Assembly (NCBI GenBank): GCA_028717165.1
Contig: JAQUOK010000108.1
Coordinates: 1-8,212 of the forward strand
Reading direction: 5' to 3'
DNA length: 8,212 nt
Source of the DNA: Victivallaceae bacterium
GTDB lineage: Bacteria > Verrucomicrobiota > Lentisphaeria > Victivallales > Victivallaceae
The position numbers and the translations under genes are program-made. The notes below the pieces were generated by a model that searched no databases, had not been told where the DNA came from, and saw nothing but the letters and a program-made list of their open reading frames with translations. Shown one piece after another: positions 1-5,324 of the stretch; the first letter of the stretch is position 1, and every line of letters starts with the position of its first letter.

Positions 1-102
1 CTGGCCGCGATGGAGCCGATTATAATTCTGGCGCTCGGCGTCATCGTTCTGCTGGTGGTTTTTTCGATATTCCTGCCGATTCTGGAAATGAGCAACATCT
101 GA
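1..102 (+). CDS. gspF: T2SS inner-membrane platform protein GspF, C-terminal tail (partial)
   Basis: Only the last 33 residues are present, ending in TGA at 100-102; the gene begins before the window. The segment is one strongly hydrophobic helix (LAAMEPIIILALGVIVLLVV) followed by FLPILEMSNI. The pattern 'EPIIILALGVIV...LPILEM' matches the last membrane helix and end of the GspF/PilC family, which usually closes with LPIFEMNQL or similar. GspF is the polytopic inner-membrane platform protein that links the cytoplasmic GspE ATPase to pseudopilus assembly. Its position 53 bp before gspG, in the same direction, fits the usual GspF-G-H-I-J-K order. Type IV pilus PilC has a similar end, but the pseudopilin genes downstream favour GspF. 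Confidence 0.85.
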   Translation: MAAMEPIIILALGVIVLLVVFSIFLPILEMSNI

Positions 103-140
103 TCGGTTATCAGCTATCAATAAAAAACGTAAAACTCAAT

Positions 141-146
141 AAGGAG
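141..146 (+). promoter_or_regulatory. Ribosome binding site of gspG
   Basis: AAGGAG lies 9 bases before the ATG at 156 and is followed by AACTGAAAA. It is the strongest Shine-Dalgarno in the T2SS operon, which suits the major pseudopilin, normally the most abundant product. The same leader pattern precedes the pseudopilin at 6536. Confidence 0.85.
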
Positions 147-155
147 AACTGAAAA

Positions 156-581
156 ATGAAATGTAAACGTCGTAAAAACTATACCATGATGGAAATGGTT
201 ATCGTGATTGTCATTATCGGGCTGCTGACGGCAATCGCTACCCCGCTGTATATGAACCATCTGAAACGGGCGAGGATCAATACCGCCAAAACCCAGATAA
301 AACTGATTGAACAGGCTGTTTTTGATTTCCAGCTTGACATGAAACGTCTTCCCCTGGCTGAGCACGGCCTGCGGGAACTTGAGGAAAACCTTGCCAATGA
401 TGAAAAATGGAGCGGTCCCTATATCCGTCCGAATGTTCCCCAGGATCCATGGGGCGGCGAGTACATTTATACCGTTCCGGGAGAACATGGTGATTTCGAC
501 CTTGCCTGTTACGGCAGTGACAAACAGCCCGGCGGACAGGGCGATGCGGCGGATATTACCAATTGGGGGAGTTCTGAATAG
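156..581 (+). CDS. gspG: Type II secretion major pseudopilin GspG
   Basis: This 141-aa product is the main subunit of the periplasmic pseudopilus that pushes substrates through the outer-membrane secretin. Residues 1-8 are a short basic leader (MKCKRRKN). The prepilin motif follows (YTMMEMVIVIVIIGLL) with Glu at +5 (E13), so the prepilin peptidase should cut after N8. The globular part has all GspG hallmarks: HGLRELEE (70-77), W85-SGPYI, VPQDPWGGEYIY (94-105), VPGEHGDFDL (107-116), and the acidic loop YGSDKQPGGQGDAADITNW (119-137). In the family this loop binds calcium; D122, D130 and D133 are the probable ligand region. Length is typical. The odd point is the -1 residue, Asn instead of the usual Gly. 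The start at 156 is set by AAGGAG at 141. Confidence 0.95.
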   Translation: MKCKRRKNYTMMEMVIVIVIIGLLTAIATPLYMNHLKRARINTAKTQIKLIEQAVFDFQLDMKRLPLAEHGLRELEENLANDEKWSGPYIRPNVPQDPWGGEYIYTVPGEHGDFDLACYGSDKQPGGQGDAADITNWGSSE

Positions 582-692
582 TGTTGAGTCAAATACGCAA
601 TGCCAGGGTACAAGGGCGGCTGCACCTTTTCCGCTGCATTCAGGTCTCCCGATGTCGCAGCGGCTGTCCCCGGCCGTGCAAGAGGTCTGTTT

Positions 693-1181
693 ATGTTTGA
701 ACAGCGGCGATATTATACTACTATTGAATTGATAACGGTAATAGTTATTCTTGGTTTGGTGGGCGCAATGGCGGCTGCCAACTTTCGCCGGATACCCGCA
801 TTTCTGTCGCTGGAAAGTAAAATCAGTGATCTGAAAAGACTTATGGCGCAAGCCCGCAGCAATGCCGTCTGCCGGGGCAGAAATACGCAACTGGTTTTTG
901 ATACTGAAAAACGCTGTTTTTATATATCGCAGCCGCAATCCGAAGAAAAAACGGAAGCGGCCGGTTCTGCCGGAATATATTTGCCGGAAGAGATAGAAAT
1001 CAAAATCAATGATGAGGCGTTCGGGGACGAGAATTCCCGGAATGCGGTATTCTGTTTTTATCCCGACGGAACGGGGAGCGGCAACAGTATGACTTTGCAG
1101 TTGCGAAAGCACGCGTTTACGATCAGTGTTTCCCCGCTTTCCGGAAGCATTGTCGATGAGGAGGTAAAAGTTTCGGAATGA
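693..1181 (+). CDS. gspH: Type II secretion minor pseudopilin GspH
   Basis: A 162-aa pseudopilin that joins the GspG filament to the tip complex. Counted from the ATG at 693, the leader is MFEQRRY, then YTTIELITVIVILGLV with Glu at +5 (E12), so cleavage is expected after Y7, an unusual -1 residue. The region MAQARSNAVCRGR (51-63) and the motif FYPDGTGSG (122-130) are typical of GspH/FimT. I chose 693 because AGAGGT (681-686) lies 6 bases upstream and gives a normal 7-residue leader. An in-frame ATG at 600 would give a 193-aa form with a 38-residue leader and no good ribosome site. The stop (TGA 1179-1181) overlaps the gspI start. It sits 111 bp after gspG, the largest gap in this operon. Confidence 0.88.
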   Translation: MFEQRRYYTTIELITVIVILGLVGAMAAANFRRIPAFLSLESKISDLKRLMAQARSNAVCRGRNTQLVFDTEKRCFYISQPQSEEKTEAAGSAGIYLPEEIEIKINDEAFGDENSRNAVFCFYPDGTGSGNSMTLQLRKHAFTISVSPLSGSIVDEEVKVSE

Positions 1182-1573
1182 GCTTGAAACCCAGGAATTT
1201 CACTATGATTGAAGTTTTGATCGCCCTGGCGATCCTGTCGATGACGATAGTATCGCTGATGCTGCTGGCGGGAGCGGCGGTCAAACGTACCGGCCGGGCA
1301 GCGGAGCGCTGGGAACATACCCATTTGCTTACTCAGGCGGTGGAGTTTTTTATGCTTAATGAAGCCGGTGCCGAAATAGACAGACGTTTTTTCCCGCTTG
1401 AAGACTACCGGACGGAATGTGCTTTTGAAGAGCCTGCCGGATTGTCCGGAAACGTGGATTATGAATATGGCGGCCAGCGCCTGACGGCGATGAAGGTTGT
1501 GTTGCTTGATAAAAACGGAAAGACTCTGGATTCCGTAATCGTTGAACGTATTATCGGGGAACTGGAAAAATGA
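1178..1573 (+). CDS. gspI: Type II secretion minor pseudopilin GspI
   Basis: A 131-aa protein, the usual length for GspI, which in characterised systems nucleates the pseudopilus tip with GspJ and GspK. The leader is MSLKPRN and the motif FTMIEVLIALAILSM has Glu at +5 (E12); cleavage after N7 would again use a non-Gly -1 residue. The hydrophobic stem runs to about residue 35, followed by a helix and a short beta domain ending VIVERIIGELEK. The start overlaps the gspH stop as ATGA (1178-1181). A strong GAGGAGGT (1158-1165) lies inside gspH, 12 bases upstream. The family call rests on the signature, size and operon position. Confidence 0.9.
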   Translation: MSLKPRNFTMIEVLIALAILSMTIVSLMLLAGAAVKRTGRAAERWEHTHLLTQAVEFFMLNEAGAEIDRRFFPLEDYRTECAFEEPAGLSGNVDYEYGGQRLTAMKVVLLDKNGKTLDSVIVERIIGELEK

Positions 1574-2214
1574 GGAAATCAGAAGCCGGTTTCACACTTT
1601 TTGAAGTAGTGCTGGCGCTGGCGATTTTTGCGGTAGCTTCTTTGCTGACCGGTTCGACCCTGTATGCGATGCAGCGTTCATGGAAAAAAATCAGAGTTCA
1701 GTCCGTGCGCCTTAAGACCTGTCAGTCTGTTGACCGGGTGCTTGATTATGCCTTTCGCAATGCCGTTCCCTTCAAGTGGCAGGATAAAAATTTGAAGGAA
1801 AGTCTGGTTTTCAAAGGTGACCGGCAGGAACTCATACTGGCATATCTGCACCGGGTTTCAAATGTGAAAAACGGAGGTATCCGTTTTATCAAATTCTGTG
1901 TGGAGAACGGGAATCTGACGGTTTATTACCGTCCGACTCCGATCTTGTACTGGCTCAAGGAAGATCTGGAATCTGCCTGCAGCAGGGAAATCATAGCGCG
2001 TGATGTGGAAAAAATAAGTTTTCTTTATGCTGACCGGAATGCCGAAAGCCTTAACTGGGAAGACGCCTGGGATGAGGAAAAAGAAAAAAATATTCCGCTG
2101 GCGATCCAGATGACGGTCGAGTTTAAGGACGGCAGCAAGGTATCCTGGCTGCGCCGCACCGCCGGCAACAGTTATGAAACTACTTACGGTAAAAGGGAAA
2201 CGGTTATCAAGTGA
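1570..2214 (+). CDS. gspJ: Type II secretion minor pseudopilin GspJ
   Basis: A 214-aa tip pseudopilin. The leader MRKSEAG is followed by FTLFEVVLALAIFAVASLL with Glu at +5 (E12). It has a Gly at -1, as GspK does, unlike the other pseudopilins here. After the stem, the LVFKGDRQELILAYLHRV stretch (79-96), then RFIKFCVENGNLTVYYRPTP, then the REIIARDVEKISFLY stretch, follow the GspJ layout of two beta-rich subdomains; the last segment VEFKDGSKVSWLRR is the final strand pair. The start overlaps the gspI stop as ATGA (1570-1573), with CGGGGA (1555-1560) as probable ribosome site. The family assembles with GspI and GspK as a tip complex, which this gene order supports. Confidence 0.9.
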   Translation: MRKSEAGFTLFEVVLALAIFAVASLLTGSTLYAMQRSWKKIRVQSVRLKTCQSVDRVLDYAFRNAVPFKWQDKNLKESLVFKGDRQELILAYLHRVSNVKNGGIRFIKFCVENGNLTVYYRPTPILYWLKEDLESACSREIIARDVEKISFLYADRNAESLNWEDAWDEEKEKNIPLAIQMTVEFKDGSKVSWLRRTAGNSYETTYGKRETVIK

Positions 2215-3200
2215 AAAACGGCAAAAGCGGAAAGGAATCGGGGATAGCCCTGGTTGCAGTTCTCTGCACCGTGCTGACGGTGTCACTGCTGGTTGCCTCC
2301 GCTGTGGCGATAAGCCAGTATGCGGCGTTGGAAACCGCGACTTTCAGCGGGATTTCGCGCTCGTTTTATGTTGCCGAGGGCGCAGCCGCCAGGATTCGCT
2401 GGCTGATAATGGCCGACCACCGGAAATATCCGAACCGCAAGCTTGAGCAAACCGAAGCTGACGCCGAAGGAAACGATGAACGTTTTCTGGCGGATGCCGC
2501 CGCGCATGAAATGAATTATTACGGCCGCGAAATCAGTTACCGGATTGAAGACGCTGTTGGAGGGATTGACATTTCCGGTTCATCACCTGAAAATAATCTG
2601 CGCAGTTATTTCACAAACTCGCTTCAGGAAGAGAACGATCCGGAATTCGCTAAATTCTGTGCCCGGCTGCATGATTATGCGGACAGTGATGATTTAGTCA
2701 GTCTCAACGGCCTGGAGCAGAAAGGGTATCGGGATGAGAAACTGTACAATCTGCCGCGGAATAACAAATTGCAATTTACGCAGGAGCTTATGTATATCCC
2801 TGGTTTTGCCGATTATTTTCAGCCGGATCAATTCGGGCGGGTTACGGTATTTCGTCTGATCCCGCCGGAAGGAACCGGAGCTTTACGAGGCCGCCCGAAC
2901 CTGTTTTCTTCTCCTATGGAGCTGATAAAGAATAAATGCAAATTGTCTGATAAGGAAGCGGAAGATGTCGAAGCCGTCCTGAAAGACTGGCGCAGCGGCA
3001 ACAGCCTTTTCAGCAATTCCTCAAATCCGGGTCTTGAAGACCGGTTGTTGACCTACTTTTCCGTGACGGAATCCGGGTGCTATACCGTAATTGTGAACAC
3101 TGCCGCCGAAAATTCACCGGGAACGACCCTGATCTATTCTTTTCGATATAATCCTGCCGCAAAAGGAAGTTTTGAATATTACCAGTTTACTTATTATTAG
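2211..3200 (+). CDS. gspK: Type II secretion pseudopilus tip protein GspK
   Basis: A 329-aa protein, the largest pseudopilin, which caps the pseudopilus tip. It starts with GTG, overlapping the gspJ stop as GTGA (2211-2214). The leader KNGKSGKESG is followed by IALVAVLCTVLTVSLLVASA; cleavage after G11 is expected. The +5 residue is Ala instead of Glu, which is normal for GspK. Family marks include SFYVAEGAAARIRWLI (51-66), RIEDAVGGIDIS (111-122, the 'DE.GKINLN' region), LHDYADSDD (153-161), RNNKLQFTQELMYIPGF (183-199) and an FSVTESGCYTVIV strand near the end. It is the last T2SS gene here, and its final 14 bases overlap the 3' end of the convergent DUF1573 gene. Confidence 0.92.
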   Translation: MKNGKSGKESGIALVAVLCTVLTVSLLVASAVAISQYAALETATFSGISRSFYVAEGAAARIRWLIMADHRKYPNRKLEQTEADAEGNDERFLADAAAHEMNYYGREISYRIEDAVGGIDISGSSPENNLRSYFTNSLQEENDPEFAKFCARLHDYADSDDLVSLNGLEQKGYRDEKLYNLPRNNKLQFTQELMYIPGFADYFQPDQFGRVTVFRLIPPEGTGALRGRPNLFSSPMELIKNKCKLSDKEAEDVEAVLKDWRSGNSLFSNSSNPGLEDRLLTYFSVTESGCYTVIVNTAAENSPGTTLIYSFRYNPAAKGSFEYYQFTYY

Positions 3201-3876
3201 TTTGAGCGGCAGTTTGTCCCATAAGTTTTATTTTCACAGGTTCCCAGCCCTCCGGAGAACTGACCGCAATTTCGATTTCGCAGTTCAGCAATTTCTTAAA
3301 CATTTTGGGAGAGGCGGTAATTGTCAGTAAAAATTCTTTTGCTTTGGCTTTTTTCAGGAAAACCTGGGATGGGAAATTAGCTTCGGCCGGCAGCAACTGC
3401 AACTTTACATTTTCCTGTGAGGTCTCCAGCTTGAAAGAAAAGGTTTGGGATTTGCCGGGAGTCAGAGTTCCCATATACAGGAATTCCTTGGGAAAAACTT
3501 TGATGAGCGGTACGGATTTCCCGGAAAGGGTGAGGCGCAGGAAACGGAGGTTGCCGGCATTGCTTTCAACATAGAGGTTTTTGCTGAACGGCCCTGCTAT
3601 TGACTGGGCTTTGATGTCAGCTTCCAGTGTGGCGGATTTACCGGGCGGAATAAGTTTTTGGCTTAGACGGGTTGCTGAACACCCGCAGGTTTTGCGGATG
3701 TTTATAATTTGCAGGTCCTTGTCGCCGGTATTTTTCAGGACAAATACGGTAGTTTGTTTTTTATTGGCGGGGAAAGTCCCGAAATCTATAGTTTGTTTAC
3801 CGTCAACCTTGATTTCAGGAGCGGCGTGACAGATATTAAGGCTGTAGAAAAGTAAACAGACTGATAAATATTTCAT
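3187..3876 (-). CDS. Secreted DUF1573 protein with Cys-Gly-Cys motif
   Basis: A 229-aa product with a signal peptide (MKYLSVCLLFYSLNICHA, probable cut after A18); LNIC is not a convincing lipobox. Residues about 25-115 match DUF1573: DFGTFPANKKQTTVFVLKNT, then RKTCGCSATRLSQKLIPPGKS with C64-G-C66, the family's conserved 'CGC...PG' motif, then an immunoglobulin-like strand pattern. Residues 116-229 look like a second beta domain (VFPKEFLYMGTLTPGKSQTF). The molecular role of DUF1573 is not known to me. I chose the ATG at 3876; a TTG at 3894 would add six residues ahead of the signal peptide and looks wrong. The gene is divergent from the thioredoxin/CcdA fusion and convergent with gspK. A role as a periplasmic redox or metal-binding partner is inference. 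Confidence 0.82.
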   Translation of the reverse strand: MKYLSVCLLFYSLNICHAAPEIKVDGKQTIDFGTFPANKKQTTVFVLKNTGDKDLQIINIRKTCGCSATRLSQKLIPPGKSATLEADIKAQSIAGPFSKNLYVESNAGNLRFLRLTLSGKSVPLIKVFPKEFLYMGTLTPGKSQTFSFKLETSQENVKLQLLPAEANFPSQVFLKKAKAKEFLLTITASPKMFKKLLNCEIEIAVSSPEGWEPVKIKLMGQTAAQTNNK

Positions 3877-3910
3877 GTAAATTTCCGGCTTCAAATTTAA
3901 ACTTATTTTT

Positions 3911-3960
3911 AAAATAGCATCAATTTTTTTACTTGCAATCAGGAATTTTCTTGTTATTTT
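3911..3960. promoter_or_regulatory. Candidate symmetric bidirectional promoter
   Basis: The palindromic hexamer TTGCAA (3933-3938) has TATTTT exactly 16 bases away on both strands: 3955-3960 on the + strand and 3911-3916 on the - strand. Each hexamer matches the sigma-70 consensus at 4 of 6 positions, so the elements are weak and the region is AT-rich enough for chance. It is placed correctly for both divergent genes, whose starts are at 3876 (-) and 3987 (+). Confidence 0.35.
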
Positions 3961-3986
3961 TGAGTAAAATTAATATCGGAGTGATG

Positions 3987-5111
3987 ATGTTTAAGAAAAT
4001 CGTGTTTTTATATCTGGCTTTTTGCTGTTTCACCGTGTCCGCAGCTCAAAAAGTTCTGGTTGAATACTTTTATCAGCCGAATTGTGAAGACTGCCGGAAA
4101 GTTTCGGAATTTATCATCAAGCCTATGAATGAAAAATACGGTTCAAAAATCCTCCTGAAGAAATACGATCTGTCCGAGGAAAAGAACTTTTTGTTACTGG
4201 TTTCAATACTGGAAAAACAGCATGACGATTCCAATGCGCACGTTTACCTGGCGCTGAACCGCAACAGGATCCTGGCGGGATATGCGGCAATGGAAAAAAA
4301 CTTGTTCAGAGATCTGGAAGCACTGAACACTATGCCGTTACCGAAGCTGGAAAAGCCTCAGAAAACAATAGAATCCATCGGAAAACGTTTGACTTTATTT
4401 ACGGTAATTGCGGCCGGTTTTATTGACGGCATTAATCCGTGCGTATTTTCCGCATTGATATTTTTCATGAGCCTGATGGCGGTCGCGAAGATCAGGGGCG
4501 TACGGTTCTTTATAGTCGGTACGGCTTATTGCCTGGCGTGTTTCCTGACGTATTTGCTCCTGGGATTCGGCTTGTTCAAGGTACTGAAAAGCTTGAATTA
4601 TTTCAGTTGGCTGCGCACCGGTTTGAACTGGATGATGGTAATACTTCTGCTTGCTTTTGCATTCCTGTCATTTCGGGACGCGCTCGTATTTATAAGGTCC
4701 GGCGGCAATTCCCGGAACGTTGCACTGCAGCTCCCGCATAAAATTAAGTTATTGGTTCACAAAGTGATGCGCCGCGGCTTGAAATTTGAATATTTATTTT
4801 GCGGAGCGTTTTTCATCGGTGTTGCGGTAACTGTTCTGGAAAGCGTTTGTACCGGGCAGGTTTATGTGCCGACTCTGGTTCTGTTAGCAAATAAAACCGG
4901 AATGTTTTCCAGGTGGTTTACTATGCTCTTGTTATACAATCTGGCATTCATAATTCCATTGATTGTTATTTTTGTGTCAATGTTCAGCGGCATATCTGTT
5001 TTAAGAGCTGTGAGGCTCACAAGATCAAATCTGCTTTTGGGCAAAATAGCGCTTGGTGTTTTCTTTCTGGCGCTTGCCGCAATAACGATTATATTAAGCT
5101 TGGTCGCTTAA
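3987..5111 (+). CDS. Thioredoxin-like domain fused to CcdA/DsbD-type membrane electron carrier
   Basis: A 374-aa protein that should carry reducing equivalents from the cytoplasm to periplasmic thiols. It has a signal sequence (residues 1-19, MFKKIVFLYLAFCCFTVSA), then a thioredoxin-like domain with VEYFYQPNCEDC (C33, C36) and a YDLSEEK strand. No cis-proline is evident at the usual place (HVYLALN), which is odd. After a linker at 112-132 come about six membrane helices (near 135-165, 172-197, 208-230, 268-300, 309-334, 350-374). DGINPC (C152) in helix 1 and ESVCTGQVY (C288) in helix 4 fit the paired CcdA/DsbD membrane cysteines. The domain order differs from DsbD, whose thioredoxin domain is C-terminal. 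I chose ATG 3987 because CGGAG (3977-3981) is 5 bases upstream; GTG 3981 and ATG 3984 are too close to it. Confidence 0.8.
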   Translation: MFKKIVFLYLAFCCFTVSAAQKVLVEYFYQPNCEDCRKVSEFIIKPMNEKYGSKILLKKYDLSEEKNFLLLVSILEKQHDDSNAHVYLALNRNRILAGYAAMEKNLFRDLEALNTMPLPKLEKPQKTIESIGKRLTLFTVIAAGFIDGINPCVFSALIFFMSLMAVAKIRGVRFFIVGTAYCLACFLTYLLLGFGLFKVLKSLNYFSWLRTGLNWMMVILLLAFAFLSFRDALVFIRSGGNSRNVALQLPHKIKLLVHKVMRRGLKFEYLFCGAFFIGVAVTVLESVCTGQVYVPTLVLLANKTGMFSRWFTMLLLYNLAFIIPLIVIFVSMFSGISVLRAVRLTRSNLLLGKIALGVFFLALAAITIILSLVA

Positions 5112-5112
5112 T
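5093..5112 (+). other. Hairpin across the stop codon of the redox gene
   Basis: ATTAAGC (5093-5099) and GCTTAAT (5106-5112) form a perfect 7-bp stem with a 6-base loop that spans the TAA stop at 5109-5111. No T-tract follows, so it is not a standard terminator. It may be a 3'-end stability element or chance in AT-rich sequence. Confidence 0.3.
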
Positions 5113-5172
5113 TCAGCCTCATTTGGTCTGCGGCAACTATGAAACCGGCTTTCGGGGGAGGGGACCATTGTC

Positions 5173-5198
5173 GCTTACAGCTTTAAGCTTTTTATTTT
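5173..5198 (+). terminator. Weak intrinsic terminator candidate
   Basis: GCTTA (5173-5177) pairs with TAAGC (5184-5188) around a 6-base loop and is followed directly by TTTTTATTTT (5189-5198). The stem is only 5 bp and AT-rich, so it is weak by itself. It is well placed to end the transcript of the upstream redox gene. The 5112-5289 stretch around it holds no supportable gene. A TGGTC/GACCA pairing (5124-5128 with 5163-5167) could enclose a small CCG/CGG hairpin just upstream. Confidence 0.35.
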
Positions 5199-5289
5199 AC
5201 GCCTTGTGCAAATTTTTCGGAATGTCGCCTGAAACCCTGCTGGAAAACCTGTACCCTGCATTATTTTTTAAATTTTTATTTTCGTGCTC

Positions 5290-5324
5290 TTGACAAAAAC
5301 GCAAAAGTATTATACAGTATTAAT
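5290..5324 (+). promoter_or_regulatory. Promoter and candidate operator of the GntR-LacI regulator
   Basis: A perfect -35 box TTGACA lies at 5290-5295. The best -10 options are TATACA at 5311-5316 (15-bp spacing) or TACAGT at 5313-5318 (17-bp spacing). Either would start transcription close to the ATG at 5325, and no Shine-Dalgarno is present. The -10 area is two interleaved odd palindromes: GTAT-T-ATAC (5307-5315) and ATAC-A-GTAT (5312-5320). Such GTnnnAC-type dyads resemble binding sites of GntR-family proteins, so autoregulation by the downstream gene is plausible. The promoter call is fairly firm; the operator is inference. Confidence 0.6.

Noticed and set aside
117..1112. 331-codon - strand frame opposite gspG and gspH
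   Set aside because: It is a long open frame but covers two well-supported pseudopilin genes and the gap between them. The translation has no family features and no ribosome site was evident.
3877..3894. Longer DUF1573 protein starting at a TTG (3894, - strand)
   Set aside because: It would place MKPEIY's six residues before a clean signal peptide. The ATG at 3876 begins directly with MKYLSVCLL and has a GGAA-type weak ribosome site upstream.
3933..3986. Longer thioredoxin-CcdA protein starting at 3933
   Set aside because: The start would be a TTG within the proposed promoter, and the added residues precede a normal signal peptide. CGGAG 5 bases before ATG 3987 fits much better.
3890..3986. 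Possible attachment site or mobile-element edge in the AT-rich divergent gap
   Set aside because: There are no integrase or transposase genes, no tRNA, and no direct or inverted terminal repeats nearby. The AT content fits an ordinary promoter region.
5222..5293. 23-codon ORF MSPETLLENLYPALFFKFLF...
   Set aside because: There is no ribosome site at usable spacing and no recognisable family, and its end runs into the TTGACA promoter box. A chance frame is the simplest reading.
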